Shown: positions 1 through 9,305, counted from the first letter of the stretch. The stretch: 64,000 bases of DNA from Sphaerisporangium melleum (GCF_014646695.1 NZ_BMNT01000007.1:125549-189548); one strand, 5' to 3'. The notes: a model not told the origin generated them from the letters alone. Program-made: numbers and translations.

Positions 1-1
1 G

Positions 2-1618
2 GACGAGATGCTCTTCCACGAGATCTCCCATCAGTGGTTCGGCGACCTCGTCACGCTGCGCTGGTGGGACGACCTGTGGCTGAGCGAGGCGTTCGCCACC
101 TGGGCGGGCGTCCACGCGCTGACCCGGCTCACGGGGGACACCGGCGCCTGGGCCGACTTCGCCGCGGGTAAGAAGGCGCACGCGTATCTCCTGGACCAGT
201 CGGCCGCCACGCACCCGGTCGTGACCGGCGTCCCCGACGTGGACGCCGCCGGGTCGGCCTTCGACGCGCTGACCTACCACAAGGGCGCGAGCGTGCTGCG
301 CCAGCTCGTGGCCCGCGTGCGGCTGGAGGCGTTCCTTGCGGGCATGCGGCGCTACTTCGCGGACCACTCCTACGGCACCGCCGGCCGGGCCGAGATGCTC
401 GGCGCCCTGGCGGCGGCAGGCGGCCGGGACCTGACCGCCTGGACGGACGCCTGGCTGCTGACGGCCGGGCTCAGCGAGGTACGCGCCGACTTCGACGTCG
501 ACGAGGCCGGGTACTTCACGCGTTTCGACCTGCTCCAGACCGGATCGCCCCGGCCGCACCGGCTCGCGGTGGGCGTCTACGCCGAGGACCGCCAGGGCGA
601 ACTGGTCCGGGTGCACAGGCACGAACTCGACGCCGACGGCCCCCGCACGAGCGTGGACGCGCTCATCGGCAGCCGGTCCGGCCCGCTGGTGCTGCCCAAC
701 GACGGCGACCTGACGTACTGCCGGATCGTGCTGGACCCGCGCTCCACCGAGGAGGTCGTCCACCACATCGGCCGGCTGGCCGATCCCATGGCCCGCTCAC
801 TCTGCTGGACGGCGGCGTGGGACATGGTCCGGCACGGGGAGCTGCCGCCACGGCGGTTCCTGGCGATGGTCCTCGGCGGGCTGACGGCCGAGACGCAGAT
901 CGGCGTGTTCCAGCGGCTCCTCGTCCGGGTCTCCACCGTGCTGACGGCCTACACCGAGCAGGGCTGGGCCCGTGCCCACGGCTGGCCCTCGTACGTGGAC
1001 CACCTGCTGCGCGTCGTCGGCACCGACGATGGCGACGCGGATCAGCGGCTGGCGGCGGCGCGGGCGGTCGCGGACGCGGCGCTGACGGCCGGCCAGCTCG
1101 ACACGGTGCGGAAATGGTTCCACGGAGCGGCCCCTATCGACGTGGACGACGGGTTACGTCACCGGCTCGCCCGGTCCCTGGTCGCGCATGGCGAGCCCCT
1201 GGCGGACGTCAGCGGCGCCTTCACCGTGGTGGGAGACCGGCTCGCCGAGCGGCTGAAGGCGTCGGCGCCCACCGCGGAGGCCAAGCAGTGGGCGTGGACG
1301 ACCATCCTGGCGAGTGAGAGCGTCGCCCAGGTCCGCGCGCTGGCCGACGGCTTCGCCCACCCCGCGCACCATCACCTGCTCACGCCGTTCGTGCGGCGCT
1401 ACGCGCAGGACATCCCCCCGCTGCTGGCCGCCGGCGGAGACCGGGAACCGGCGCGGACGATCGCCGTCCAGATGTTCCCCGCCTGGGCGGTCTCACGGGG
1501 CACGCTCGGCGTGGTCGACCGCATGCCCGCCGACGACCGGTTCGTCAGGCTGGCCGGCGCGGCCCGGGCCGAACTCGCCCTCGCCGTGGACCTGTCCGAG
1601 CGGGACGCCGCCGGGTGA
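2..1618 (+). CDS. pepN: M1 family aminopeptidase N, C-terminal part (5' end outside window)
   Basis: Zinc aminopeptidase that removes N-terminal residues from peptides in the cytoplasm. The frame is open from the first base, so this is the 3' part of a gene; about 538 residues are present of the usual 830-860. The zinc motif is at the very start: HEISH, then a Glu in WLSEAF 18 residues after the second His, the HExxH-x18-E signature of family M1. The rest matches the ERAP1-like helical C-terminal domain. The gene runs toward the minus-strand peptide operon, and its last 126 bp overlap the 3' end of the M3 peptidase gene. Whether it works with that operon is unknown. Family assignment is firm. 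Confidence 0.93.
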   Translation, partial: DEMLFHEISHQWFGDLVTLRWWDDLWLSEAFATWAGVHALTRLTGDTGAWADFAAGKKAHAYLLDQSAATHPVVTGVPDVDAAGSAFDALTYHKGASVLRQLVARVRLEAFLAGMRRYFADHSYGTAGRAEMLGALAAAGGRDLTAWTDAWLLTAGLSEVRADFDVDEAGYFTRFDLLQTGSPRPHRLAVGVYAEDRQGELVRVHRHELDADGPRTSVDALIGSRSGPLVLPNDGDLTYCRIVLDPRSTEEVVHHIGRLADPMARSLCWTAAWDMVRHGELPPRRFLAMVLGGLTAETQIGVFQRLLVRVSTVLTAYTEQGWARAHGWPSYVDHLLRVVGTDDGDADQRLAAARAVADAALTAGQLDTVRKWFHGAAPIDVDDGLRHRLARSLVAHGEPLADVSGAFTVVGDRLAERLKASAPTAEAKQWAWTTILASESVAQVRALADGFAHPAHHHLLTPFVRRYAQDIPPLLAAGGDREPARTIAVQMFPAWAVSRGTLGVVDRMPADDRFVRLAGAARAELALAVDLSERDAAG

Positions 1619-2995
1619 CAGCCATTCCTCCGCGCCGTCGCCCGCGGCGAACCTCGCGAAGAGCTCCCGCATGGCCGGCCCGGCGTCCGAACCCGCGTAC
1701 CACCGCTCCCCCGCCCGGCCGGCCAGGTGCTCCCACAGCGTCTCGCGCAGCGCGAACGCCTGGTGGTAGACCAGCGGATAGCAGGGCTTGCCCTCCAGGT
1801 ACGTCTGCATCCGATCCCACGCGGCCCCTCGGTCCACCGTGACACCGAACTCCCGCTCGTACGAGCGCACGTACTTGGCGGCCGGGTCCGGGTGACCGTC
1901 GTGGACGGCCATCTCGAAGCAGAGGCTGGTCGCCACCAGGCGCCGGACGTGCTCACGCGCGAAGGCCAGTCGCTCCACGGCCTCGGCGTCCACCGTGACA
2001 CCGAGATGGCGCCGCTGCCAGTCCGGCCGCCGGACGACCCGTTCCAGGGTGAAGCCGAACGCCTCGGTCAGCGCCGGATGCGTGCGCCACAGGTCGGCGG
2101 GGTGCCGGGTGCCCGCGGTGAAGTGCAGCGCGTGCCCGAACTCGTGCAGAAGCGTGGCGTAATGCCCCAGTGTCGTGCCCGGTGTGGTGGACACCCGCAC
2201 GTCGGCAGGCGGCGCGACCGGCGAGCAGAACGCCGCGCCGGACTTGCCGGGCCGTGCGACGTCGTCCACGAGGATGCGTTCCAGGCATCCGCCGAAGCCC
2301 CACTCTCGTACGGTGGAGCGGACACTGGCGAGCGCGCCGCCGGCGCCCTCGGGCAGGACGGCACGCGCGGCGACCAGGCGGGCGTCTCCCATGGCCGGGG
2401 CGGAGTGCCCGTCGCGTGCCCGCCAGCCGTCCCAGCGCCGGAGGAACGCGGCCCGCGTGGCGTCCAGCCAGTCCCGGGCGTGGATGACGAACCGGTCCAC
2501 CTCCGGGTGCAGTGCCCGCACGAGGGCGGCGTGCGTCGGGAACCCCAGCTCGGCCCGCGCCTCGGCGTACGCGTCGAGCCATCGCCGCCGGCCCTCGCGC
2601 AGCCGCTCGCCGACGTCCGCCAGCGCCACCCTGACCTCGGCACGCCGCCGGTCGTCGGTGACGGTCCGCGAGAAGGCGACCAGCTCGCCGTGGGTGAGCG
2701 CCCTGCCGCCGACCTCGGCGGTGACGGTGCGCTGGAGCAGCCGTAGCCGCGCGGTCGCCTCCGTCAACCGGACGCGGAAGTACCACAGGACCAGTTCCCC
2801 GGCGTAGTGCAGGTCCCCATGCTCCAGTGCGAGCAGGACGAGCCGGCCGTCGGTCAGCCGGTTCGGCCCCTCGGGCAACGCCGGGTGATCCTCGCCCTGT
2901 CCCGTCGCGGCCAGCCAGCGGGCATGGGCGACCCGGGCCTGGAGCGCCACGAGATCCTCGACATGACCGGCCAGATAGCCGGGAACGGTGGTCAC
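1493..2995 (-). CDS. M3-type (oligoendopeptidase-like) zinc metallopeptidase
   Basis: Predicted soluble zinc endopeptidase of 500 residues, last gene of the putative RiPP operon. It has HEFGHALH near residue 280 and a downstream Glu in ALTEAFGF, the HExxH...E arrangement of M3/oligoendopeptidases, preceded by a mostly helical N-terminal domain. It starts with GTG at 2995, sharing GTGA with the stop of the FAD oxidoreductase gene, which implies translational coupling. A role in trimming the leader or degrading by-products of the modified peptide is inference. The last roughly 35 residues are Gly/Pro-rich and run antisense into the M1 aminopeptidase gene, so the original stop may have been lost. 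No signal peptide is seen. Confidence 0.8.
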   Translation of the reverse strand: MTTVPGYLAGHVEDLVALQARVAHARWLAATGQGEDHPALPEGPNRLTDGRLVLLALEHGDLHYAGELVLWYFRVRLTEATARLRLLQRTVTAEVGGRALTHGELVAFSRTVTDDRRRAEVRVALADVGERLREGRRRWLDAYAEARAELGFPTHAALVRALHPEVDRFVIHARDWLDATRAAFLRRWDGWRARDGHSAPAMGDARLVAARAVLPEGAGGALASVRSTVREWGFGGCLERILVDDVARPGKSGAAFCSPVAPPADVRVSTTPGTTLGHYATLLHEFGHALHFTAGTRHPADLWRTHPALTEAFGFTLERVVRRPDWQRRHLGVTVDAEAVERLAFAREHVRRLVATSLCFEMAVHDGHPDPAAKYVRSYEREFGVTVDRGAAWDRMQTYLEGKPCYPLVYHQAFALRETLWEHLAGRAGERWYAGSDAGPAMRELFARFAAGDGAEEWLSPGGVPLGQVHGEGEFGPGRAGQPDEPVVGGHAVDHAERAP

Positions 2996-4215
2996 GACGG
3001 GTTCACGGAGGCCGCCGGGGGCAGGCCGAGCACCTCCGAGGCGCCGTCGGCGACCCGCTGCCAGAAGTCACGCCGGTCCTCGGGGAGCCCGGCGAACAGC
3101 TCCGAGCAGCGGCGGGTCATCTCCAGTGCCAGCCCGGGATGGGCCAGCACGCCGCGGATCCAGGCGAGCTGGCCGGGCTCGGGCGGGGCGATGCGCAGTC
3201 CGGCGAGACCCGCGCGGACCTTGCGCCCGACGCGTTCGTCCAGGGTGGTCGCGTAGCTCTCCCGGGCCTGGGGCGTGTCGCCGTCCACCGCGAGGGGCAC
3301 CGTGGCGGCGAGGGACTCCGCCGCCGCGCAGGCGTCGGTGATGCCCGCGCCGAACAGCGGGTCCTTGTGGCAGTAGGCGTCGCCCGCCAGCCGCCAGCCC
3401 GGCCCCGCCGGCTCGCGGTGGAAGTTCCGCAGGCTCTTTCCCGCGTACACGGGCGAGACCCGCCGTGCCGTGCGCAACCGGTCCGCCATGGCGGGGATCG
3501 ACCGGAGCAGGCGCTCGTACCCCTCGTCTCCCCGGAGGGCGGCGTACTCCGCCACGGGCGCCGACAACATGATCACCCACCGCCCGCCGTCGCACGGGCC
3601 GACCTGGAGCAGATGGCCGCTGTCATGCCACAGCTCCAGCGCGGGCGAGGGCAGCGGGACGACGTCCTCCCAATAGGCGTGGAACGTGCAGCGCATGGCC
3701 CCGGCGTCGAAGGTCATGGCCGCGCCGGCCTGACGGGCGGTCGCGGATCCCCGCCCGTCCGCGCCCACGACGATCTTGGCCTTCTCCGACCACCCCGCGC
3801 CCTCGATGCCGACGACCTGGTCACCGTCCCAGGTCAGGGACCGGACCGCGCTGCGTTCCCTGATCTCGGCCCCGTACCGGCTCGCGGCGCGCAGCAGGAC
3901 CCCGCTGAGGGTCTCCCGGCGTACGCACAGGTTGTAGTGGTACGGCGAGCGGGGCAGCATGGGCGCCCCGTAGTACCCGCCCTCCACCTCCAGGTGCCAG
4001 CGTCGCAGCGGTGGCGCGCCGGTGGCGAGCACCTCGTCCAGCACACCGAGCCGGTCCAGGAAGGCCAGCGTCGTCGGGCCGAAGAAGTGGGTGGAGACGG
4101 CCGGGGCGGGCAGCGGGGTGCGGTCGCACACCAGGACACGCAGACCCTCGCGCGCGAGCAGGGCGGCGCTCGCGGCTCCGGCGACGCCGCCGCCGACCAC
4201 GATCACGTCATACAT
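2992..4215 (-). CDS. FAD-dependent oxidoreductase (geranylgeranyl-reductase/halogenase-like fold)
   Basis: Flavoprotein of 407 residues. The N-terminus VIVVGGGVAGAASAALLARE is a dinucleotide-binding GxGxxG motif followed by VLVCDR. VVGADGRGS near residue 150 is the DG motif, and LAGDAYCHKDPLFGAGI near residue 275 is the GD motif of the p-hydroxybenzoate-hydroxylase/geranylgeranyl-reductase superfamily. The WxWxIP motif of flavin halogenases was not found. ATG at 4215 has GAGGAGT upstream. It begins 15 bp after the TldE stop and overlaps the M3 start, so it belongs to the RiPP operon. Oxidation, desaturation or reduction of the peptide is the plausible role; substrate and reaction cannot be read from sequence. 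Confidence 0.82.
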   Translation of the reverse strand: MYDVIVVGGGVAGAASAALLAREGLRVLVCDRTPLPAPAVSTHFFGPTTLAFLDRLGVLDEVLATGAPPLRRWHLEVEGGYYGAPMLPRSPYHYNLCVRRETLSGVLLRAASRYGAEIRERSAVRSLTWDGDQVVGIEGAGWSEKAKIVVGADGRGSATARQAGAAMTFDAGAMRCTFHAYWEDVVPLPSPALELWHDSGHLLQVGPCDGGRWVIMLSAPVAEYAALRGDEGYERLLRSIPAMADRLRTARRVSPVYAGKSLRNFHREPAGPGWRLAGDAYCHKDPLFGAGITDACAAAESLAATVPLAVDGDTPQARESYATTLDERVGRKVRAGLAGLRIAPPEPGQLAWIRGVLAHPGLALEMTRRCSELFAGLPEDRRDFWQRVADGASEVLGLPPAASVNPS

Positions 4216-4230
4216 CGGCCACTCCTCGCG

Positions 4231-5571
4231 TCATGTCCCGCCGGCCAGTACGAACGGCAGGCGGCCCGACCAGATCCTGCTCACGGCCCACCGGCGGTCG
4301 CTGACCGCGCGGAAGCGGCGGCCGAGCACCTCACGCAGGTCCAGGGCGATCGGACGCTGGCGCAGGATCCCGGCCACCCGTCCGTCCCTGATCAGGAACC
4401 CGAGCCGCAGCCTGCCCTCCACGACCGGTGAGAGGCCGGCGCGCTGGTGCCCGCCCATCAGCGACTCGACGAGCACCCCCTCGCGGACGCCCGCCAGCAG
4501 GTCGTCGAAGGAACCGACGTCGGCCGGTTCGGCGGACAGCGTCGCGCCGTTGAGCACCGGCGTGGCGGGCTTGAGCACCGTACGGCGCAGTGCGTTGCCC
4601 CGGAACCCGTGCCCGGTGGGCGCCGTCCCGCATGCGGCCGCCGTCCGGACACTGTGGTACGCCCGGACCGGGACACCGCGCTCGACCAGCGTGAGGGGCG
4701 CGCACGGCACGCCGTCGTCGTCGCTGCCCGGCCAGACCAGCCCGCCGGTGCCCTCCTCGTCCGGTGCGGCCGGCGCCCAGGGATGGTCGCGCAGGCCGAT
4801 CGAGGGGTGCAGGAACGGCTCGCCCAGGTGCCCGGCGACGAACGAGCGGCCCGCGGTGACGGCGGTCCCGTTCAGCGCTGTGACCAGCGGAGTGAGCAGG
4901 GTGTGCACCGCGGACGGGGCGAGCAGCACGTCATGGTCGCCGGAGGGCGCGTCGGCGGCGGGCAGCCCGTCCCAGCCGGCCGCGGCCGCAAGCCATGTGG
5001 AGAGCGCGGCGGGCAGCACCGGAGTGCGGGTCCAGCCCGTCCAGGGCAACTGGACGGCCGTTCCTTCCGCCAGCGCGGCGATGTGAAAGAACCGGTCGGA
5101 GGTCGTGGTCCGCCCGTCGGGGACCGCGCGGTGCACCGCCTGTTCGGTGCGGGTCACCGTGCCGTGCACCGTCAGCCCGGTCGCGCGTTGCAAGGCGCCC
5201 AACCGCTCGGCCAGGAGCCGGACCGATCGGGTGCCCTGATCCGCGGCGGACGTCCCGGCGGCCTCAGGGGCGGCGCTCCTCCCAATGACGGGGTCGCGTA
5301 CCGCCGGGGGCCCGTGCGCCGCGTTCCGTACGGCATCGCCGACCAGCCCGTGCACGTCGTCGAGGCAGGTCGTGGTGGCCGTGCCCACCCGGCCGTCGCG
5401 GTGCACCCGCAGGCACAGCGCCGTCTCGCGCGCGGACCTGACCAGGTCGGGCACGCCCGAGCCGACCTCCACCACCGTGTCGTCGCGCTCGACGGCCAGG
5501 ACCTCCCAGTGCTCGGCGTGCGCCGCGGCCTGCGCACCGACCTGGTCCAGCCGGTCAGCCAGAGGTGACAC
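4231..5571 (-). CDS. tldE: TldE/PmbA-like subunit of a TldD/TldE protease
   Basis: 446-residue PmbA/TldE homologue. TldE lacks the zinc-binding residues and pairs with TldD to form a heterodimeric protease that matures microcin B17 and other RiPPs in E. coli; that is family knowledge. The C-terminal half shows the usual TldE pattern, including a DDDGVPCAPLTLVERGV segment close to the family's FDDEGVPT...LIE motif. An open frame continues upstream to 5853, but that part is antisense-frame noise inside tldD. GTG at 5571 overlaps the tldD stop by 17 bp and gives the normal family length, so I chose it. The pair in a radical SAM operon strongly suggests leader-peptide removal. Confidence 0.83.
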   Translation of the reverse strand: MSPLADRLDQVGAQAAAHAEHWEVLAVERDDTVVEVGSGVPDLVRSARETALCLRVHRDGRVGTATTTCLDDVHGLVGDAVRNAAHGPPAVRDPVIGRSAAPEAAGTSAADQGTRSVRLLAERLGALQRATGLTVHGTVTRTEQAVHRAVPDGRTTTSDRFFHIAALAEGTAVQLPWTGWTRTPVLPAALSTWLAAAAGWDGLPAADAPSGDHDVLLAPSAVHTLLTPLVTALNGTAVTAGRSFVAGHLGEPFLHPSIGLRDHPWAPAAPDEEGTGGLVWPGSDDDGVPCAPLTLVERGVPVRAYHSVRTAAACGTAPTGHGFRGNALRRTVLKPATPVLNGATLSAEPADVGSFDDLLAGVREGVLVESLMGGHQRAGLSPVVEGRLRLGFLIRDGRVAGILRQRPIALDLREVLGRRFRAVSDRRWAVSRIWSGRLPFVLAGGT

Positions 5572-6934
5572 GGATGCCTCGCAATCGCAGCGCCGGGGCC
5601 CAGGAGCTGACCGGCAGCCGATTCTGGCCCTGCTTGCCGCAGCTCGCCGAGGTGTCGCCGCGCCACTGCTCCCGGCCGATCGCGTCGATGGCCGCGAAGG
5701 CGCCGAGCACGTCACCGGACAGCACCACGCCTCTGACCCGTCCGCGGACCTCGCCGTCGCGGATCTCCCGGCACTCCGCCGGCAGGAAGGTGAAGCCGGC
5801 GCGGTCGGTCTGCCCGCCGAGCACGCCACGCGCCAGCAGCCCGCGCGCCACACCGCCGATCATCTCCTCCTCGGACGCGGCGCCGGGGGCGATGGCGATC
5901 GTCCGCAGCCGGGGCAGCGGCGGGTGGCGGAAATTCAGGGCTCTGGCGTTGCCGGTGGGCTCCTCGCGGAAGGCCGCCGCGGTCGAGCGGTCGTGCAGCC
6001 GCGGCCGGGTGACGACGCCCTCGCGCAGCAGCTCCACCGGATGCCCCGCCGTGCCCTCGTCGTCCACCGGCACGAACCCCCGCGCGCCGGGACGTCCGGG
6101 GTGATCGGTGATCGTCAGCATTGGCGGGCCGAGCCGCCGCCCGGGAGCCAGGGACCGTTGCAGAGGCGCGTCCCCGAGGTGATGGTCCGCCTCGGCGAGA
6201 TGCCCGATCGTCTCGTGGGCCCAGATGCCGGCCAGCGGGCCGTCGCAGACCACGTCGTACTCCCCGGGCGCCACGACGGGGGCGGCGCGCAGCTCCACGG
6301 CGGTCGCGACGGCGGCCTCCACGTCCGGGGCCAGGCCGCGTACCACGGAGAAGTCGCCGCCGCTACCGGCCGACACCGAGCCCGCGGTCCGCGCCGCGCC
6401 GCCGTCGGCGTAGACGGTGATCTGCAGTGTCAGGTCCCGGCGCCGGTAGGAGACGCCGGTCCCCTCGCTGGTGAACAGCTCCACGTCCGCGACCGATTCG
6501 CGGTAGTAGACCAGGGCCCCGGTCACGCCGGGGTGCGCTGCCAGCGCCGCCGCGTGGTAGGCGCCGAGCAGTTCCACCTTCTCCGCCAGGCCGACCGTCT
6601 CCGCGAGCTCACCGGCCTCGCCGGGAGGGTCGTCCCGGTAGGGCCGGTGTGCGGCGAGACGCCCCGCCGCACACCCCAGCTCGACGGCGTCACGCGCGGC
6701 CCGGCGCAGCACCGGGCCGGCGTCCATGGCGGTGCTCGACGCGAACGCCGAGCCGGACCGGCCGATCACCCGGGCACAGCACCCGTCATCACGGCTGGTC
6801 ACGCTGCTTTCCAGGCCGTCGCCGCGCCACACCAGATCGACGGTCCTGGCGCGTTCGAGGCGGACCTCGGCGTAGTCGTCCGCCCGCAGGCCGGCGTCCC
6901 GGAAGAGCGCGGGTGACCCGCCGGTCAGCAGCAC
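5555..6934 (-). CDS. tldD: TldD-like zinc metalloprotease subunit
   Basis: 459-residue TldD family protein, catalytic partner of the downstream TldE-like protein. The family's HExxxH zinc motif is seen as WAHETIGHLAEAD near residue 230, and a conserved C-terminal block is present. In characterised systems TldD/E cleaves unfolded leader peptides processively. The open frame continues upstream to 7735, but that part is a shadow of the methyltransferase gene. GTG at 6934 overlaps the methyltransferase stop by 10 bp and gives the family length. The order methyltransferase-tldD-tldE without gaps supports a dedicated peptide-maturation protease rather than a housekeeping copy. Confidence 0.87.
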   Translation of the reverse strand: MLLTGGSPALFRDAGLRADDYAEVRLERARTVDLVWRGDGLESSVTSRDDGCCARVIGRSGSAFASSTAMDAGPVLRRAARDAVELGCAAGRLAAHRPYRDDPPGEAGELAETVGLAEKVELLGAYHAAALAAHPGVTGALVYYRESVADVELFTSEGTGVSYRRRDLTLQITVYADGGAARTAGSVSAGSGGDFSVVRGLAPDVEAAVATAVELRAAPVVAPGEYDVVCDGPLAGIWAHETIGHLAEADHHLGDAPLQRSLAPGRRLGPPMLTITDHPGRPGARGFVPVDDEGTAGHPVELLREGVVTRPRLHDRSTAAAFREEPTGNARALNFRHPPLPRLRTIAIAPGAASEEEMIGGVARGLLARGVLGGQTDRAGFTFLPAECREIRDGEVRGRVRGVVLSGDVLGAFAAIDAIGREQWRGDTSASCGKQGQNRLPVSSWAPALRLRGIRVTSG

Positions 6935-7830
6935 GGTTGCGCGGGGCTGTCGTCCCGGTAGGCGAAGATCATGGCGCTGGTGACCTGCGCGCCGTCCCGG
7001 TACGGGACGAGCCCGTCGCTGCGCATGTCCACGCTGCCGAAGCCCGCGCCGAGCACCAGGTCCCGGTACTGGCTCTCGGTCATGCCCACCACGCACCGGG
7101 CGAAGTCCTCCGCGCCGGCGGACTCGCCGGCCGCCACGTCCGCCGGGGGCGGGCCGTCGTCGGAGTACACGACGTCGGAGATCACCGCCACCCCGCCCGG
7201 GCGCAGGACGGCCGCGACCGCGTGGAGCACTTCCTTCTTGTCGGGGAACATGCCGAGGACGCAGTTGCTCATCACCACGTCCACGCTGGCCTCGCGCAGC
7301 GGCGGGCGCCGGATGTCGCCGACCCGTACGTCGATGTTGGTGAGGCCCATCTCCTTGGCCGCGCGGCGAGCCGTCCTGACCATCTGCATCGACGCGTCCA
7401 CGCCGATGACCCGGCCCGTCTCGCCCACCCGGCGCGCGGCGATCAGCAGATCCAGGCCGGCGCCGCAACCGAAGTCCACGACCGTCTGACCGGGGCGCAG
7501 GCCGATCGCGTTCATGGGAGAGCCGCAACCGCTGGACAGCTCCAGGACCCAGTCGGGGATCTCGGCGAGCTCCTCCGAGGTGTACACCGACGTGGGAGAG
7601 CAGCACAGTGTGCTGGTGCCCTGCACCGCCAGCGCGTCGTAGCGCTTCTTGACGTGCGTCTCGACGGGGACGGGGCCCTGGTCGGCCGGGGCCGCGCAGC
7701 AGCCCGACGCCTGGTCCGCGCCCTCCGGCGCGCATCCGCAGGCGTCCGGCTCGGCGACCACCTCGGCGATCGGCCGCGGCCGGATCAGCTCATCCAGGGA
7801 AACGAACCCACGCGTGTCATCTGCTCCCAC
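6925..7830 (-). CDS. ArsM-like SAM-dependent methyltransferase in RiPP operon
   Basis: 301-residue class I methyltransferase. VVDFGCGAGLD (about 117-127) is SAM motif I, and the protein aligns along its length with arsenite methyltransferases (ArsM). The cysteines that bind As(III) in ArsM have counterparts: CC at 76-77 (LCCSPTSVYT), C102 in SSGCGSP and C190 in MSNCVLG. An extra Cys-rich N-terminal stretch has C31, C33, C44 and C45, and the protein ends in CC. The GTG start at 7830 follows GGAGAAGAGGGAAC and overlaps the radical SAM gene by 46 bp. It may methylate the modified peptide, a metal(loid) or a thiol adduct. ArsM-like is secure by motif; arsenic as the substrate is not. Confidence 0.82.
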   Translation of the reverse strand: MGADDTRGFVSLDELIRPRPIAEVVAEPDACGCAPEGADQASGCCAAPADQGPVPVETHVKKRYDALAVQGTSTLCCSPTSVYTSEELAEIPDWVLELSSGCGSPMNAIGLRPGQTVVDFGCGAGLDLLIAARRVGETGRVIGVDASMQMVRTARRAAKEMGLTNIDVRVGDIRRPPLREASVDVVMSNCVLGMFPDKKEVLHAVAAVLRPGGVAVISDVVYSDDGPPPADVAAGESAGAEDFARCVVGMTESQYRDLVLGAGFGSVDMRSDGLVPYRDGAQVTSAMIFAYRDDSPAQPCC

Positions 7831-9305
7831 GTTCCCTCTTCTCCTTCCGGTCGGTTCGCGTGCTCCTGCCGCCGGCGCAGCGCCATGGGCAGCAGGTAGG
7901 CCAACTGGGTCTCGACACGCGTCGTGATGCTGGACACCTTGGGGCAGTAGCAGGTGTTGAAGTCGCCGCCGTTGGCCGCCCACGCCTTGATCGGGCAGCC
8001 GCCGCCCCCGCAGAACAACTTCACGTTGCAGTCGCGGCACATGGGCACGGTGTCCACGTGGCGGTGCCGCCAGGGGTCGCGGTAGCCGGCCGCGTAGCTG
8101 AACTCGGGGTAGAACGTCCCGCAGGCGTGCTGGGGACGGCCCACCGTCTCCGGGCAGCCGTAGATCTTCCCGTTGGGGTCGAAGGCGACGACGCTCGTAC
8201 CCGCGCTGCACCCCTGGAGGTTGGGCCGGAGGCGGTCGCCCTCCAGGACGGCCGACCTGATGCGGGCCAGGTCGGGCTGCAGCATGCGGTCCACCAGGGG
8301 GTTCTGCTGGACCATGGCCCAGAAGGCGTCCTGGAGCCCGGCCTTGACGTCTCCCCGCACCATGCGCTTGCGCTTCTCCTCGGGGTGGTCGGGGGTGACG
8401 TACAGGAACGTGGTGGCCTTGGTGAAGCCGTTGAACAGGCGGATCTTCGGGTGGTCGATCCACCCCTTGGCCTGCGCGAACTCCGCGAAGCGCGGCATGT
8501 CGTCCACGCTGTCCTCGTCGATGAGCACCCGGATCAGCACGCGGATGCCGGCCTCCGCGGCCACGTCGATGCTGCGCTCGATGAGCTCGAACGTCGGCTT
8601 GCCGTTGCGGAACACCCGCCGGGTGTCGTGGGTCCTCGGCGTGCCGTCCAGGCTGACCTGGACCTCCTCGCAGCCGTACTTGAGCAGCATCGGCACGTAC
8701 GCGTCCAGCGCCACGCCGTTGGTGATCGCGGTGACCGGGTAGCCGCGGTCGTAGGAGCCGCGCAGGATCTGCTCGACGGCGCCGCGCTGGTAGGCGGTGT
8801 CCAGCAGCGGTTCCCCGCCGAACAGGGTGATGTACGGCGGGCCGGAGTTCTGGTGCCGTTCCTGGATCTCCGGGATGGTGTCGAACGCGGCCTCGATCAT
8901 CTCCTCGTCCATGCGCGGGCTCTTGGTGGTCAGCTCGCCCTCGAAGCAGTACGGGCACGCCAGGTTGCACACGAACGACGGGATGAACATGAACTGGAAC
9001 GGCGCTTCCTGGATCGCCTGGAAGTAGCCGTCGACGATCGAGCGGTAGCGTGCCTCCTCCTCGACCGGGTCGGTGCAGACGTACCCGCGCTCGATCAGGC
9101 CGGCCACGAGCTCACCGCCGACGGTGGCGTCCCCGGCGCGCACCCGTTCCAGCACGGCGACTTCGGCGGTGGTGACGATGTCCATCGATCCGGACACCGC
9201 GTTGGCGAGGACGCTCACCTTGCCGCTCTCGTCGAGATAGGCCGGGTCCAGGGTGCCCTCGGGAAGCTCGACCGAGAAGGTGACGGTGTTCGGGCTCACA
9301 AGCAT
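7785..9305 (-). CDS. Radical SAM/SPASM peptide maturase with RRE-like N-terminus
   Basis: 506-residue radical SAM enzyme, the likely core maturase. Residues about 30-85 (NAVSGSMDIV ... LIERGYVCTD) resemble the winged-helix recognition domain that binds leader peptides. The radical SAM cluster motif CNLACPYC is at 113-120, followed by LFGGEPLL. The C-terminal third has the SPASM cysteines (CSAGTS, YGCPETVG, MCRDC, FCGGGGCPIKAW, CYCPK) for auxiliary Fe-S clusters. Relatives form thioether or C-C crosslinks in peptides. ATG at 9305 has GGGAG 7-8 bp upstream; the frame extends to 9401 but without support. It lies 115 bp downstream of the precursor gene, with which I infer it works. Confidence 0.92.
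   Translation of the reverse strand: MLVSPNTVTFSVELPEGTLDPAYLDESGKVSVLANAVSGSMDIVTTAEVAVLERVRAGDATVGGELVAGLIERGYVCTDPVEEEARYRSIVDGYFQAIQEAPFQFMFIPSFVCNLACPYCFEGELTTKSPRMDEEMIEAAFDTIPEIQERHQNSGPPYITLFGGEPLLDTAYQRGAVEQILRGSYDRGYPVTAITNGVALDAYVPMLLKYGCEEVQVSLDGTPRTHDTRRVFRNGKPTFELIERSIDVAAEAGIRVLIRVLIDEDSVDDMPRFAEFAQAKGWIDHPKIRLFNGFTKATTFLYVTPDHPEEKRKRMVRGDVKAGLQDAFWAMVQQNPLVDRMLQPDLARIRSAVLEGDRLRPNLQGCSAGTSVVAFDPNGKIYGCPETVGRPQHACGTFYPEFSYAAGYRDPWRHRHVDTVPMCRDCNVKLFCGGGGCPIKAWAANGGDFNTCYCPKVSSITTRVETQLAYLLPMALRRRQEHANRPEGEEGTWEQMTRVGSFPWMS

Noticed and set aside
5572-5853. N-terminal extension of the TldE frame
   Set aside because: Arg/Ser/Cys-rich sequence overlapping tldD in another frame; the GTG at 5571 gives the family length.
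6935-7735. Long N-terminal extension of the TldD frame
   Set aside because: Shadow of the methyltransferase gene; homology to TldD starts at 6934.
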